From assembly GCA_025356335.1 (NCBI GenBank), contig JANXUF010000061.1, positions 1-36,404 on the forward strand: 36,404 nucleotides of DNA. The letters are read 5' to 3'. Shown here in pieces: positions 15,365 to 24,668 of this stretch. Origin of the DNA: Actinomycetes bacterium (GTDB lineage Bacteria > Actinomycetota > Acidimicrobiia > Acidimicrobiales > Ilumatobacteraceae). The notes beneath the pieces were generated by a model. The model was not told the origin of the DNA. It saw only the letters and a list, made by a program, of their open reading frames with translations, and made no database searches. The first letter of the stretch is position 1, and each line of letters opens with the position of its first letter. The position numbers were made by a program, and so were the translations under genes.

Positions 15365-16525
15365 ATGCGTACACGAGTGTCGGACCGGCTGGACATCGAA
15401 TATCCGATCCTTGCGTTCAGTCATTGCCGTGACGTCGTTGCCGCGGTGACGAACTCCGGAGGCATGGGGGTGTTGGGCGCAGCTTTTCTGCGTCCCGATC
15501 AGCTCGAAGTCGAGTTGGACTGGATCGACGCCCATACCAGCGGTCGGCCGTATGCCGTCGACCTGTTGTTTCCGACGATGCAAGGCAGCGAGACCGCAGA
15601 CCGAGGACATCTGGACGCCGACGAGATCCGTACGCTTATCCCCCAGAAGCATCTGCGTTTTGCCGAGCTGCTGCTCGACGAGTTTGCCGTGCCACCGATG
15701 CCGGACGGCATCGACAGCGCCGGCGCCGAAGGCGGATTCCTGCAGATCGCCCGCAACGACAGCATTGGAGCGTTGGAGCAGTTCGATGTCGTCTTCGGCC
15801 ACCACCAGGTCCGGCTGATCGCTTGCGGTCTCGGCGTCCCGCCGCAGAGCCTGGTCGTCCGGGCGCACGACGCCGGCCGGCTGGTCGCGTCGCTGATCGG
15901 GCACCCCTCACACGTCGCCCGCCAACTGAACGCCGGGGTCGACTTCCTCATCGCCCAGGGGACTGAAGCGGGCGGCCACACCGGGGAGATCTCGACGATG
16001 GTGTTGATCCCGCAGGTCGTCGCGCTCGCCGGTGCGGTTCCGGTGATCGCCGCCGGCGGCATCGGGTCAGGACGTCAGATCGCTGCGGCGATCGCTCTCG
16101 GCGCCGAGGCCGTGTGGTGCGGCTCACTGTGGTTGACCACCGAGGAGGCCGAGACGGCTCCGGCACTCAAGGCGAAGCTGCTGGCAGCGTCGTCGAGTGA
16201 CACGATCCGATCCAGATCGTGGTCCGGAAAGCCGATGCGCATGTTGCGCAGCGCGTGGCCCGAGGCGTGGGAACGGCCCGACGCCCCGAAGCCGCTGCCG
16301 CCACCGCTCCAGGACCTGATCGCCAGCCCCGCCCAACAGCGCGCCGCCAGGGTCGCCAAAGCAGGCAACGGCGGGTACGAGCTGACGACCGGACCGGTCG
16401 GGCAGGTGATCGGGCTCATCGACCAGGTCAAACCGGTGCGCCAGGTCATGCTCGATCTCGTCACCGACTATGCCGACGTCCTCGAACGATTCGCCCGGCA
16501 ACATGCTGATCTCAGCGCCGAATAG
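15365..16525 (+). CDS. Nitronate monooxygenase / 2-nitropropane dioxygenase-like flavoprotein
   Basis: This 386-residue TIM-barrel FMN protein has PILAFSHCRDVVAAVTNSGGMGVLGAA near its N-terminus and the family's AQGTEAGGHTG motif with H205, followed by PVIAAGGIGSGRQIAAAIALGAEAV, which binds the FMN phosphate. The family contains nitronate monooxygenases and FabK-like enoyl reductases, so the reaction is uncertain; in a CoA-ester pathway, an enoyl or dienoyl reduction is plausible. GGAGG lies four bases before the ATG. It begins a coupled three-gene unit. Confidence 0.85.
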   Translation: MRTRVSDRLDIEYPILAFSHCRDVVAAVTNSGGMGVLGAAFLRPDQLEVELDWIDAHTSGRPYAVDLLFPTMQGSETADRGHLDADEIRTLIPQKHLRFAELLLDEFAVPPMPDGIDSAGAEGGFLQIARNDSIGALEQFDVVFGHHQVRLIACGLGVPPQSLVVRAHDAGRLVASLIGHPSHVARQLNAGVDFLIAQGTEAGGHTGEISTMVLIPQVVALAGAVPVIAAGGIGSGRQIAAAIALGAEAVWCGSLWLTTEEAETAPALKAKLLAASSSDTIRSRSWSGKPMRMLRSAWPEAWERPDAPKPLPPPLQDLIASPAQQRAARVAKAGNGGYELTTGPVGQVIGLIDQVKPVRQVMLDLVTDYADVLERFARQHADLSAE

Positions 16526-17075
16526 CTGCAACAGCCGAAGCAGCTGTGTACAACAGCCCGACGGCGCTTCCTTCCGGTTTGTGCGGCCGCTGCCGCTTGA
16601 GGACCGTCACTACAACTCCAGCCATCTGTTCGCCGGTTCGGCGTCCGAGCTGCTGATCAACGCCCGGTCGGCGTACTTGCGAGCGATAGATTGGCCGGGA
16701 CTGGGGCCGGACTTCTGGCTGATCATCCGCACCCTGACGATCGAGTATGTGAGCGAAGCCTTCGCCGGCGAGGAACTGTGTTGCGGTGTGCGCACGATTT
16801 CGCGGACAGTCAAGACCGTCGAGGTCGAACTGGCTGTCTGGGAGAGAACGTCGTTACGGATGGTCCTGCGCGGAACGATCACCGACGTCGGTTTCGATCC
16901 GAGGGCTCGTCGATCGCGTTCGGTCCCCGCCGATCTGTGGGAGGCGATCGAACGTTTCGAAGATGTGACGCTCAACAGCGCAGCGACTGTTGCCGCCGGA
17001 GAAGAAGGGGCAATATGCTCGCCGACGCGAGCCTCGGACGCGATGGAACGACGCACAGGGAGCGATCATGACTGA
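16503..17075 (+). CDS. Hotdog-fold (4HBT-like) acyl-CoA thioesterase-like protein
   Basis: This protein of about 190 residues contains DRHYNSSHLFAGSASELL, similar to the acidic-N-...-H region and long central helix of 4HBT hotdog thioesterases, followed by alternating strands. The ATG at 16503 overlaps the flavoprotein gene by 23 bases; no in-frame GTG lies nearer the conserved core. The C-terminal tail (about 35 residues) appears disordered. It ends inside the start of the next gene. Release or editing of CoA esters is likely but not proven. Confidence 0.6.
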   Translation: MLISAPNSCNSRSSCVQQPDGASFRFVRPLPLEDRHYNSSHLFAGSASELLINARSAYLRAIDWPGLGPDFWLIIRTLTIEYVSEAFAGEELCCGVRTISRTVKTVEVELAVWERTSLRMVLRGTITDVGFDPRARRSRSVPADLWEAIERFEDVTLNSAATVAAGEEGAICSPTRASDAMERRTGSDHD

Positions 17076-17490
17076 CCACGATGCCAAGGCGGGCCTCAAG
17101 CAAGTGCCGCTGTTCGCCGACTTCGACCGTCATGATCTGGCGCATCTGGCCCCGATCTCGACGCAACTGAGCATCGCCAAAGGCGAGAAGCTGATGTCAG
17201 AGGGGGAGCTCGCCCGTGAAATGGTGGTCGTCCTCGAGGGAACGCTCGAGGTGACCCGCAATGGCGTTCACGTCGCCGATATCGAAGCGGGCGAATTCGC
17301 CGGCGAGATGGGGCTACTCACGGGTCATGTACGGAACTCCACCGTCACCGCGAAGACCGACGTCGTCGTGCTGCACATCGACGGTCGATCGTTCGATGAC
17401 CTGCTGGAGAATGTCCCGCAGTTGGCCGTCAAGATGCTCCCCATCGTTGCCAAGCGGTTGATGGCGGCAAGCGGCGACCATGTCGGGTAG
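17068..17490 (+). CDS. Stand-alone cyclic-nucleotide-binding domain protein
   Basis: This 140-residue protein consists essentially of one cNMP-binding domain. It has PLFADFDRHDLAHLAP at the N-terminal helix and a phosphate-binding cassette GEFAGEMGLLTGHVRNSTVTA (78-95) with the conserved arginine, then a C-terminal helix. No DNA-binding, kinase or channel domain follows, so its output is unclear. GGGAG lies six bases before the ATG, which overlaps the thioesterase stop. Its place in a catabolic operon suggests a role in sensing or regulating that pathway. Confidence 0.82.
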   Translation: MTDHDAKAGLKQVPLFADFDRHDLAHLAPISTQLSIAKGEKLMSEGELAREMVVVLEGTLEVTRNGVHVADIEAGEFAGEMGLLTGHVRNSTVTAKTDVVVLHIDGRSFDDLLENVPQLAVKMLPIVAKRLMAASGDHVG

Positions 17491-17523
17491 CCGCCGGTCG
17501 GCCGACCGCTCGCACAGTTCGTC

Positions 17524-18384
17524 TCAATCGCTGACCTTGAACCGGGCATAGCTGAGCGCGGTGAGCCGGCCGGAGCCGCCGTCTTCGTGAAGCTCGACGC
17601 GGCAATCGAGCGTTCCGTCGCTCGTCGCCATGACCGAGGCGATCGCTGCGATCGGTGTGACCCTGCACGGAGCCAGGAACTGTGTCGACAGCTCATGGAT
17701 CATCAGCCGCTCCGCCCCGACGGCCTGCGCGGCGACTGACGACGCAGCACTTTCGGCGAGCACCTGGAGCGCTCCGGCGTGAAGTGTGCCAGTGCCGGTT
17801 CCGCCCAGGGCGACCGGTTCGGTGGCACCCAGGTTGACCTCACCGAGTTCGGCGCCGCGCCCGTCGTCGCGCAACCGTCCGCCGACTGCTTCGAGCAGGC
17901 TGTCGAACTCGCGGACGCCTGGGGGGTCCGCGGGGGTCGGCGTACCCGGTCCGAACCGTGTCGCTCGTGGCTCGCGAAGGTAGCTGTCCATCGCCGCCCA
18001 GCTGCCAGTGGCGTAGCCGATGACCGTGCCGGGTCGGTCCGCGTCGGTGAGGATCGAATCGAGCGACATCACCGACCGGCCGCGACGCAACGTCGTGCCG
18101 CGGGCGAAGATCGTGCGGACATCGGCGGCCGCCGGGCGAATCCGGACGTTGATGAAGATCGGCACGTTGAGCGGAGCGAAGCGCGAGATGGTCAACGCCG
18201 AGATGTCCTGCAACACGACCGCCATCGCTGCCGCCGATGGGCCACCGAGGTTGCGAAGCCCGGGGCGCATGGTCAATGTCCCCTCCGCCGTGTCGTCGTC
18301 GACGTATTTCATCTCCGCCCCGACCTGCAGATAGATCTGCGGGATGGGATGTGGGGCCATGTTCTCTGGGTCGATCGCGATCAT
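17524..18384 (-). CDS. Double-hotdog thioesterase-like protein
   Basis: This 286-residue protein appears to contain two hotdog domains. The first has LRNLGGPSAAAMAVVLQDISALTI, resembling the PaaI-type 'GG..A...D' helix, and the second has GTGTGTLHAGALQVLAESAASSVA, ending in LSTQFLAPCRVTPI. PaaI-type enzymes hydrolyse CoA esters. It converges on the cNMP-binding gene, with 33 bp between the stops, and is divergent from the MFS gene. No strong Shine-Dalgarno site is visible; an internal ATG eight codons in is an alternative start. Confidence 0.72.
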   Translation of the reverse strand: MIAIDPENMAPHPIPQIYLQVGAEMKYVDDDTAEGTLTMRPGLRNLGGPSAAAMAVVLQDISALTISRFAPLNVPIFINVRIRPAAADVRTIFARGTTLRRGRSVMSLDSILTDADRPGTVIGYATGSWAAMDSYLREPRATRFGPGTPTPADPPGVREFDSLLEAVGGRLRDDGRGAELGEVNLGATEPVALGGTGTGTLHAGALQVLAESAASSVAAQAVGAERLMIHELSTQFLAPCRVTPIAAIASVMATSDGTLDCRVELHEDGGSGRLTALSYARFKVSD

Positions 18385-18394
18385 CGGTGAACTG

Positions 18395-18467
18395 TCCCAT
18401 ATTTATCATCGGCGCGCAATTTGGAACTAGTGGACAGAACCCTGGTTTGACCGCCTGCTGTATGGGA
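18395..18467. promoter_or_regulatory. Inverted TCCCATA/TATGGGA pair in a divergent promoter
   Basis: TCCCATA (18395-18401) and TATGGGA (18461-18467) form a 7-bp perfect inverted pair 59 bp apart, in the 93-bp region between the thioesterase and MFS genes. They may be mirror-image promoter elements or operator half-sites. Confidence 0.3.
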
Positions 18468-18477
18468 TACTCCCGAG

Positions 18478-19674
18478 GTGCAAAAGCCTGACAATTCAGC
18501 GAGGACCGAGCCCGTCAGGGTGCTGGACCGCACGATGATGACCATCGTGGTGTGCGGCAGTTGCAACTACCTGGCATTCGGCATGGTCACGGTGATGCTG
18601 CCGCACCTGATCAAGGACAAATTGGGGGCTGGCAACTTCGCCGTTGGTGTCATCGTCGGAGTCTTCGCCGTCTCCGGCGTGCTCACGCGGCCGGCTGCCG
18701 GTCGACTGGGCAACCGCTACGGCAGGCGATCGGTCATGATCACCGGCGCGCTCGTGATCGGCGCGTCGTTCGGTCTCTACGGGGTCGTTCCGGCGATCGC
18801 CCTGCTGGTCGTCCTGCGATTGAGCACCGGCGTCGGAGAAGCGCTCTTTTACACAGGCGCGGCGACGATGGTCGCCGACCATGCACCGCCGGACCGGCGC
18901 TCCCAAGCGATCGGTTACTACTCCGTGGCGATCTACCTCGGCACTGGACTCGGCCCGACGCTGGGGGAATCCCTGCAGCAGGCCATCGGTTTCACCCAGA
19001 CGTTCGCCGTTGCAGGGCTGCTCAGCCTGGCGTCGGGGCTGCTGGCTATTCCGTTGCCCAACCTGCGCATCGACGAGACGAGCGGGGAGCGGCCACCTCT
19101 GTTGAACCGCGACGCGCTGCTTCCGGGCTCGGTACTTGCCCTCGGCGTGATGGGCCTCGTCGCGTTCGATGCCTACGTGCCGCTGTACGCGACCGATCTC
19201 GGAATGAGCGGGGCGCAATACGTCTTCCTGACCTACAGCGCCGTGATGATCGGCATCAGAGCCTTCGGTGGCCGTGTCCACCACATGGACCCGCGGCGTG
19301 CAGCGACGCTGGCGATGACGATGATGGCCGGCGGCCTGCTGGTGATGTCCTCGGTCGCCTCGCGAGCGACGTTGTACGTCGGGGCAGCGATGTTCGCGTC
19401 CGGTTTCGCGGTGCAGTTCCCGGCACTGATGACGATGGCCGTCAACCGGGCGACGGACCGAGAGCGAGCGAGCGCCGTCGGGACCTACACCGCGTTCATG
19501 AACCTCTCGCTCGGCACGGGTGGCTTCCTGCTGGCGATCCCGGCCGCCGCCTTCGGTTACCGCGCCAGTTTCGCCTTTGGTTCGGTCAGCGCCGTGTTCG
19601 GCGTGGTTCTGCTCCGTGTGGCAGTGCAGCGCAGGGTCGCCCCCGCACTGCTCGTCGCAGAGGATCTGGCTTGA
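18478..19674 (+). CDS. MFS transporter
   Basis: This 398-residue protein has about 12 hydrophobic segments arranged as two six-helix halves. The MFS motif-A region appears as GRLGNRYGRRSVMI after the second helix. A longer polar loop (PLPNLRIDETSGERPPLLNRD) links the halves. The GTG start at 18478 follows CCCGAG. A role in uptake of the pathway substrate or efflux of a toxic intermediate is inferred from location only. Confidence 0.9.
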   Translation: MQKPDNSARTEPVRVLDRTMMTIVVCGSCNYLAFGMVTVMLPHLIKDKLGAGNFAVGVIVGVFAVSGVLTRPAAGRLGNRYGRRSVMITGALVIGASFGLYGVVPAIALLVVLRLSTGVGEALFYTGAATMVADHAPPDRRSQAIGYYSVAIYLGTGLGPTLGESLQQAIGFTQTFAVAGLLSLASGLLAIPLPNLRIDETSGERPPLLNRDALLPGSVLALGVMGLVAFDAYVPLYATDLGMSGAQYVFLTYSAVMIGIRAFGGRVHHMDPRRAATLAMTMMAGGLLVMSSVASRATLYVGAAMFASGFAVQFPALMTMAVNRATDRERASAVGTYTAFMNLSLGTGGFLLAIPAAAFGYRASFAFGSVSAVFGVVLLRVAVQRRVAPALLVAEDLA

Positions 19675-19707
19675 TGGCCACGCTGTCCAGTGCGACGGTG
19701 ATTCGGA

Positions 19708-20139
19708 TCAACTGGCCCAGGCCTTGTCGGTCAGAGCGCCCTGTATGACAGCGGCGTCGGCGACGGCCCGACGGAGTCGCTGCAGCGACGCTGCGCCCCA
19801 CGCCTCGTGACGGTGATCGTGCAGCACAGCAAGCATGTCGTTGAGTTGTCTGAGCAGTGCGGCGTTGAGGAGCACCGGATCGGCAGGCTGCTCGTAGTCG
19901 GTGACGATCTGGACGGCGAGCGACTGTGGCACGCAGGCGACGATGTCGGCGTGGGCGGCGAGCAGGATGTGATTCTCTGCATCGAGGGTGCCGAAAAGGT
20001 CCGGCCACATCGCTCCGAGCCGCTTCAGCTGAACGCCGATCAGCCGCAGCTGGGCGAGGAGCGCTTCGTCCGGTGCCTCGGTGCGGCTGAGCAGTTCACC
20101 GGCTCGACGGAGCAGGCCGCCAGGCTCGTCATAGAACAT
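19708..20139 (-). CDS. Hypothetical helical protein coupled to an APH-like kinase
   Basis: This protein of about 143 residues is predicted almost all helical, with leucine/alanine-rich amphipathic repeats (LLRRAGELLSR, LLAQLRLIGVQLKRLG, LLRQLNDMLAVLHDH). I do not recognise the family. The ATG at 20139 overlaps the end of the kinase gene; a GTG at 20148 in the same frame would add three residues. The tight overlap suggests a partner of the kinase. It converges on the MFS gene with 33 bp between stop codons. Confidence 0.65.
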   Translation of the reverse strand: MFYDEPGGLLRRAGELLSRTEAPDEALLAQLRLIGVQLKRLGAMWPDLFGTLDAENHILLAAHADIVACVPQSLAVQIVTDYEQPADPVLLNAALLRQLNDMLAVLHDHRHEAWGAASLQRLRRAVADAAVIQGALTDKAWAS

Positions 20140-21256
20140 CGTGGTCACCGTTCTCGAACGCCTCGACGAGGCGAAGTGTCTGATTGAGGTGCAGCGTGGG
20201 GCCGATGGGAAGCGTTCCGACCACCGGCCTGCGCGCCGCCAGATCGGTGCCCCCGGGGCCGACGCCTTCCGGCCGGCCGCTCGTCGGTCGCGACATCAGG
20301 CTGCCTTCGATGAACTGCCAGAAGATCATGTAGTACTGGAACCGACGCCGATCGATCGGCGTCCCGAGGGCAGCGGTGTAGAGCTCGTCGAGCCGCTCGA
20401 AGGTAACCGCCATCCCCATGAGCTCCGGGCGCCGGCGCCTAGCCATCGGCATCGACAAGAAGCCGAGGTTGGACATCGGGTCGCCGAGCATCGCCCGCTC
20501 CCAGTCGATGATCGCGGCGACACGGGTTCCCTGCCAGAGCATGTTGCCGAAGCGGAGGTCGCCGTGAACCACGACCATCTCATCGACCGGGATCTCAGGG
20601 GCGTTATCCAGGAGCCAGACGCCGAGGTCACGCCAGAAGATCTGGGCGAGCGTCACGTCGTCACGACGCCGCTGATACGGCTGTGAGTACCACTCGACCA
20701 TCGGGCGCAGTGCGTCGTGGATAGAGCCCGGGATGCGAAGGGTCTCCAGGATCGAGTTGCCCTGCCAACGAAAACGATGGAGAGCGGCCAGTGCGTCGAC
20801 GATCGCCTGCCCCAATTCGTCACGGTGTGTCTGCCAAGTCGGCCACCGTTCGATGCGATACAGGTCGTCCGATTCACCCTCGATCAGTTCCGATGCGGTG
20901 AACGGCCTGACGAAGACATCTGGATCGTCACAGTGGGCGACGAACTTCGGGACTGGTACGTGGCCGTGCAGCGATTGGAAGATGATCGCGTCCTTGCGAG
21001 CGTTGTATGGCCCGAGCGGTCCGACGTCGCCAGGGGCGCGCTTGACGGCGATCCATTGTTGGCGATCGTGCGGCGATCCGATGTCGAGGAGGACGAAGAA
21101 CGTTTCCCACGACATCCCGCCACGAGGGCGTCGAACGTCGACGATGCGCAGGGTCGCAGCGTCGGCGAAGGCCTCGCTGTGGAGGAAACGGGCGAGGGAA
21201 TCCCATTGCGCGCCCACGGAGGACTCAGCGGTGCTGTGGCTGTCGAGATCGGTCAT
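20129..21256 (-). CDS. Aminoglycoside phosphotransferase / ACAD10-like kinase family protein
   Basis: This 375-residue protein has the protein-kinase-like APH fold. The catalytic loop is VVVHGDLRFGN (H231, D233, N238) and the metal-binding aspartate is D251 in IIDWERAMLGDP. Relatives fused to or clustered with acyl-CoA dehydrogenases (the ACAD10/11 type) phosphorylate hydroxyacyl compounds, so a catabolic kinase is more likely here than antibiotic resistance. The ATG at 21256 has GAGGAG about seven bases upstream and is preferred to 21286. Its promoter box at 21308-21328 is nearly identical to the one before the second RDHSWSPR gene. Confidence 0.85.
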   Translation of the reverse strand: MTDLDSHSTAESSVGAQWDSLARFLHSEAFADAATLRIVDVRRPRGGMSWETFFVLLDIGSPHDRQQWIAVKRAPGDVGPLGPYNARKDAIIFQSLHGHVPVPKFVAHCDDPDVFVRPFTASELIEGESDDLYRIERWPTWQTHRDELGQAIVDALAALHRFRWQGNSILETLRIPGSIHDALRPMVEWYSQPYQRRRDDVTLAQIFWRDLGVWLLDNAPEIPVDEMVVVHGDLRFGNMLWQGTRVAAIIDWERAMLGDPMSNLGFLSMPMARRRRPELMGMAVTFERLDELYTAALGTPIDRRRFQYYMIFWQFIEGSLMSRPTSGRPEGVGPGGTDLAARRPVVGTLPIGPTLHLNQTLRLVEAFENGDHDVL

Positions 21257-21307
21257 CACGGGCTCCTCGGGTGCTCGACATTGCATGTCTCGGTCCTACC
21301 ATAACCG

Positions 21308-21328
21308 TGTAGGTCAATACAGGACCAA
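21308..21328 (-). promoter_or_regulatory. Promoter/operator box shared with the gene at 26987-27985
   Basis: This 21-bp sequence agrees at 18 of 21 positions with 27985-28005. Read on the minus strand it starts TTGGTC, contains CTGTATT in the -10 position, and ends ACCTACA. It lies 52 bp upstream of the kinase ATG. See the matching feature for the paralogous site. Confidence 0.5.
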
Positions 21329-21415
21329 TGGAGGAGGCAGGCGAGACGGGCGCGCCGCTGCCGCCACTCGCTGGATGAAGGCTAATGTTGGACTATGTAC
21401 ACCAGGAGCACCCCG

Positions 21416-22210
21416 ATGAGTCGTCACGTTCCCAGGATCGATAAGGTCGTCGCCACCGCCGACGACGCCGTCGCCGATATCCCAGACGGAGCATCGCTCG
21501 CTGTCGGCGGGTTCGGGTTGTGCGGAATCCCCAGTGACCTCATCGCGGCGGTCCATCGCCGTGGCACCACCAACCTCGCTGTGGTGTCGAACAACTGCGG
21601 GGTCGACGGCTACGGGCTCGGGGTGCTGCTCGGCGATCATCGCATCCGACGCACGACATCGTCGTACGTCGGGGAGAACAAGGAGTTCGCACGTCAGTTC
21701 CTCAGCGGCGAACTCGAGGTCGAACTCGTGCCGCAGGGAACGCTGGCGGAACGGCTGCGTGCCGGCGGTTGTGGCATCCCGGCATTCTTCACCCCGGCCG
21801 GCGTCGGCACCCAGGTCGGCGACGGCGGTCTGCCGTGGCGCTACGACGACCAGGGAAACGTCGTCGTGTCGTCGCCGCAGAAGCACCGCAGGACCTTCTC
21901 GACGTTCGGTGATGAACGCGACTACATCATGGAGGAGGCGATCGTGACCGACTTCGCACTCGTGCGAGCGTGGAAAGGCGATCGATACGGCAACCTCGTG
22001 TTCCACGAGAGTGCCCGGAACTTCAACCCGCTGTGTGCCACCGCCGGCCGCATCACGATCGCCGAGGTCGAGCAACTGGTCGAGCCGGGTGAGTTCGGCC
22101 CCGACGTCATCCACACGCCCGGGATCTTCGTGCGGCGCGTCGTCATCGCCAGCGCCGAGAAACGGATCGAACGACGAACCGTGCGCGTCAAACAGGAGGT
22201 CGCGCCATGA
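21416..22210 (+). CDS. scoA: 3-oxoacid CoA-transferase subunit A
   Basis: This is the 264-residue alpha subunit of a family I CoA-transferase. [13 protein letters not shown] near residue 40 and [12 protein letters not shown] are typical CoA-binding elements. The partner subunit follows with an ATGA overlap. The pair would transfer CoA from a donor such as succinyl-CoA to a 3-oxoacid. AGGAG lies seven bases before the ATG at 21416, which is preferred to the ATG at 21395. The subunit resembles succinyl-CoA:3-ketoacid transferase rather than the steroid ring-cleaving IpdA. Confidence 0.9.
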   Translation: MSRHVPRIDKVVATADDAVADIPDGASLAVGGFGLCGIPSDLIAAVHRRGTTNLAVVSNNCGVDGYGLGVLLGDHRIRRTTSSYVGENKEFARQFLSGELEVELVPQGTLAERLRAGGCGIPAFFTPAGVGTQVGDGGLPWRYDDQGNVVVSSPQKHRRTFSTFGDERDYIMEEAIVTDFALVRAWKGDRYGNLVFHESARNFNPLCATAGRITIAEVEQLVEPGEFGPDVIHTPGIFVRRVVIASAEKRIERRTVRVKQEVAP

Positions 22211-22866
22211 CGCTCACACGTGAGCAGATGGCCGAACGGGCGGCGATGGAACTCGAACACGGTCATTACGTCAACCTCGGCATCGGGCTGCCGACGCTCG
22301 TGCCGAACTACATCCCGGACTCGATCGAGGTCGTGCTGCAGAGCGAGAACGGCATACTGGGCGTCGGTCCATACCCGTGGGAGGGCGAGGAGGACCCCGA
22401 CCTCATCAACGCGGGGAAGGAAACCGTCACGCTCTTACCGGGTGCCTCGTTCTTCGACTCGGCAACGTCGTTCGGCATGATCCGCGGCGGTCACATCGAC
22501 GCAGCGATCCTCGGGGCGATGCAGGTCTCGGCAGCCGGTGATCTGGCGAACTGGACGATCCCCGGCAAGATGATCAAAGGCATGGGGGGCGCGATGGACC
22601 TCGTGCACGGTGCTCGGCGGGTGATCGTGCTGATGGAGCACACCTCCAAAGACGGCGAGTTCAAGATCGTCCAGGAGTGCTCGTTGCCGTACACCGGCCG
22701 CCGCGTCGTGCACCGTGTCATCACCGACCTCGCCGTCATCGACGTCACCCCCGCTGGCCTCGTCCTGCGTGAACTCGCCCCGGGTGTTTCCGTCGACGAG
22801 GTGCGCGCCAGAACGGAACCGGTGCTCGACGTCGCCGACGACGTGCACGAGATCAACGTCTGCTGA
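22207..22866 (+). CDS. scoB: 3-oxoacid CoA-transferase subunit B
   Basis: This is the 219-residue beta subunit. The catalytic glutamate is E47 in the conserved SENGILG motif, and [21 protein letters not shown] is canonical for the family. With subunit A it forms the active transferase. The ATG overlaps the subunit A stop. The intact active-site motif supports genuine CoA transfer activity. Confidence 0.92.
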   Translation: MTLTREQMAERAAMELEHGHYVNLGIGLPTLVPNYIPDSIEVVLQSENGILGVGPYPWEGEEDPDLINAGKETVTLLPGASFFDSATSFGMIRGGHIDAAILGAMQVSAAGDLANWTIPGKMIKGMGGAMDLVHGARRVIVLMEHTSKDGEFKIVQECSLPYTGRRVVHRVITDLAVIDVTPAGLVLRELAPGVSVDEVRARTEPVLDVADDVHEINVC

Positions 22867-22928
22867 CTGCTGCCGCCACTGCTCGTCGACGCTGGCCGGG
22901 CTGATACCGCCGTCCCGCTGAACCGAAC

Positions 22929-22954
22929 ATCAGACAATGCATCAGTCCGACATT
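22929..22954. promoter_or_regulatory. Two GTCNGAC-like sites upstream of the acyl-CoA ligase
   Basis: ATCAGACAAT (22929-22938) and AGTCCGACATT (22944-22954) lie 16 bp apart, 70-95 bp before the ligase gene. Both match the pattern seen in other promoters here. Confidence 0.4.
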
Positions 22955-23023
22955 CTCTCAGTTGACGCGAGCTAGGCTGAATGACAGGATGTTGCCAAGC
23001 CGCCCGAGTGGCGGTCCAGGGGA

Positions 23024-24667
23024 ATGAAGCGAGATGAACAAGACGATGAACGCGCGATGACGACCGAACCAGCCGCAGCCAGCCGGACTCCGCAGAAGAT
23101 GACCGACCCACCGCCCGACCTGCTCGCAGGATTCGCCATCACGCAGCCGGACAAGATCGCGCTCGTCGAGGACCGCCTCGGCGAGCCGGTCAGGACGGTC
23201 ACCTACGGAGCACTCAACGATTCGGCCAACCAGATCGCCAACGCCTTGCTTCTTCGTGGTGTCAAAGCGAACGATCACGTCGCCTGGCTCGGTCGCAACA
23301 GCATCGAGATCATCACCTTCATCGCTGGTGCCGGCAAGGCCGGCTGCCTGCCGGTGCCGTTAAACCACCGGGTGCTGCGCGCCGAGGCGGTTAACCTGCT
23401 GTCGGCCTACGACGTCGTGTTCGTCTGGGCGTCGTCCGATCTCGTCGGGGTGCTCGACGGGATCGAGGGCGACACCAAGGTCGAGTCCGTCGTCGTCTTC
23501 AACGGGCCGACTCCGCCAGGGCGCCAGTCGTTCGCCGATTTCCTCGACGGCGTGTCGAACGATCAACCGCCTACGCCGGAGGACCGGTTCCTGTCGTCGA
23601 TGGGTGGTTTCACGTCCGGAACCACCGGCAAGCCGAAACGGATCATGCGCGATCCGACGAAGGGCACCTTGGCCCACGAGCGCGAACACATCGACCGCAT
23701 CTGGACGACCGACCCGCAGGTGTTCATCACCTCGGGGGCGGTGTCGTCGGGCGCCGCCGGCGGCTACTACGGCATTGCCCTGAGCCACGGCGACACGATC
23801 GTGCTCCAGGCGAAGTTCGACCCGGAGGACTGGATGCGGCTCGTCGCCAAGTACCGGGTGTCGGTCGCCTACCTTTCTCCTGCGGTCTGCCGCCAGATCT
23901 GCGCCCTGCCGCCAGAGGCCAGGGCGAAGTACGACATCAGCAGCATCCACGCCGTGTTCGCCGGCGCGGCCAAATGGACCTACGCCGTCAAACTGATGTA
24001 CCGCGAGACCTTTCCCGAGAACACGCTGTGGGAAATCTACGGCTCGACGGAGTTGGCGTCGAACACGGTCATGGCCCCTTGGGACCACTGGGGTCGTCCC
24101 GGTTCGTGCGGCAAGCCGGTGGTCGGTGTCGAGATCGTCCTCCGCGATCCCGATGATCAGATTGTCACGACGCCGCACGTCAAGGGCGTGCTCTACGTCA
24201 GAAGCGCGTACACCGTCGGCTTCCTCGGCTACGAGAACGAGCCGGAGGCGACCGCCGACGCGATCTGGGGGGACTACCGCACGGTCGGCGACATCGCCTA
24301 TTTCGACGAAGATGGCTTTTACTACATCTGCGATCGAAACAAGGACATGATCGTGTCGGGCGGCGTCAACCTGTATCCGCAGGAGATCGAAGCGGTCGTC
24401 GACAGTCACCCCGGCGTGCTCGAATGCGCCGTCTTCGGCATTCCCGACGAATTGTGGGGCGAGGCGGTGCACGCCGTCGTCGTCGCCCGCCCAGGGGTGG
24501 AAATGCAGCCACCGGACATCACGAACTATTGCCGGCAGCACCTCTCGTCCGACAAGGTGCCTCGGTCGGTCGAGTTCGCCTCGGAACTGCCGCACACCCT
24601 GAGCGGCAAGGTGCTCAAGCGAGCATTGCGCGACAAGTACTGGGCCAACGCCGGAAGCATGGTCTGA
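23024..24667 (+). CDS. Acyl-CoA synthetase (AMP-forming ligase, ANL family)
   Basis: This 547-residue enzyme would activate a carboxylic acid to its CoA thioester through an acyl-adenylate. The phosphate-binding loop is TSGTTGKPKR, followed by YGSTE, the GD...RNKDMIVSGGVNLYP hinge region and the C-terminal catalytic lysine in LSGKVLKRAL. The substrate class cannot be read reliably. The start is uncertain: the ATG at 23024 has an AGGGGA too close to it, and the ATG at 23057 has no visible binding site. One base separates its stop from the next gene. Confidence 0.93.
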   Translation: MKRDEQDDERAMTTEPAAASRTPQKMTDPPPDLLAGFAITQPDKIALVEDRLGEPVRTVTYGALNDSANQIANALLLRGVKANDHVAWLGRNSIEIITFIAGAGKAGCLPVPLNHRVLRAEAVNLLSAYDVVFVWASSDLVGVLDGIEGDTKVESVVVFNGPTPPGRQSFADFLDGVSNDQPPTPEDRFLSSMGGFTSGTTGKPKRIMRDPTKGTLAHEREHIDRIWTTDPQVFITSGAVSSGAAGGYYGIALSHGDTIVLQAKFDPEDWMRLVAKYRVSVAYLSPAVCRQICALPPEARAKYDISSIHAVFAGAAKWTYAVKLMYRETFPENTLWEIYGSTELASNTVMAPWDHWGRPGSCGKPVVGVEIVLRDPDDQIVTTPHVKGVLYVRSAYTVGFLGYENEPEATADAIWGDYRTVGDIAYFDEDGFYYICDRNKDMIVSGGVNLYPQEIEAVVDSHPGVLECAVFGIPDELWGEAVHAVVVARPGVEMQPPDITNYCRQHLSSDKVPRSVEFASELPHTLSGKVLKRALRDKYWANAGSMV

Positions 24668-24668
24668 G

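Noticed and set aside
20129..21256. Antibiotic-resistance kinase
   Set aside because: The APH motif alone does not imply resistance; context with CoA enzymes favours an ACAD10-like catabolic kinase.
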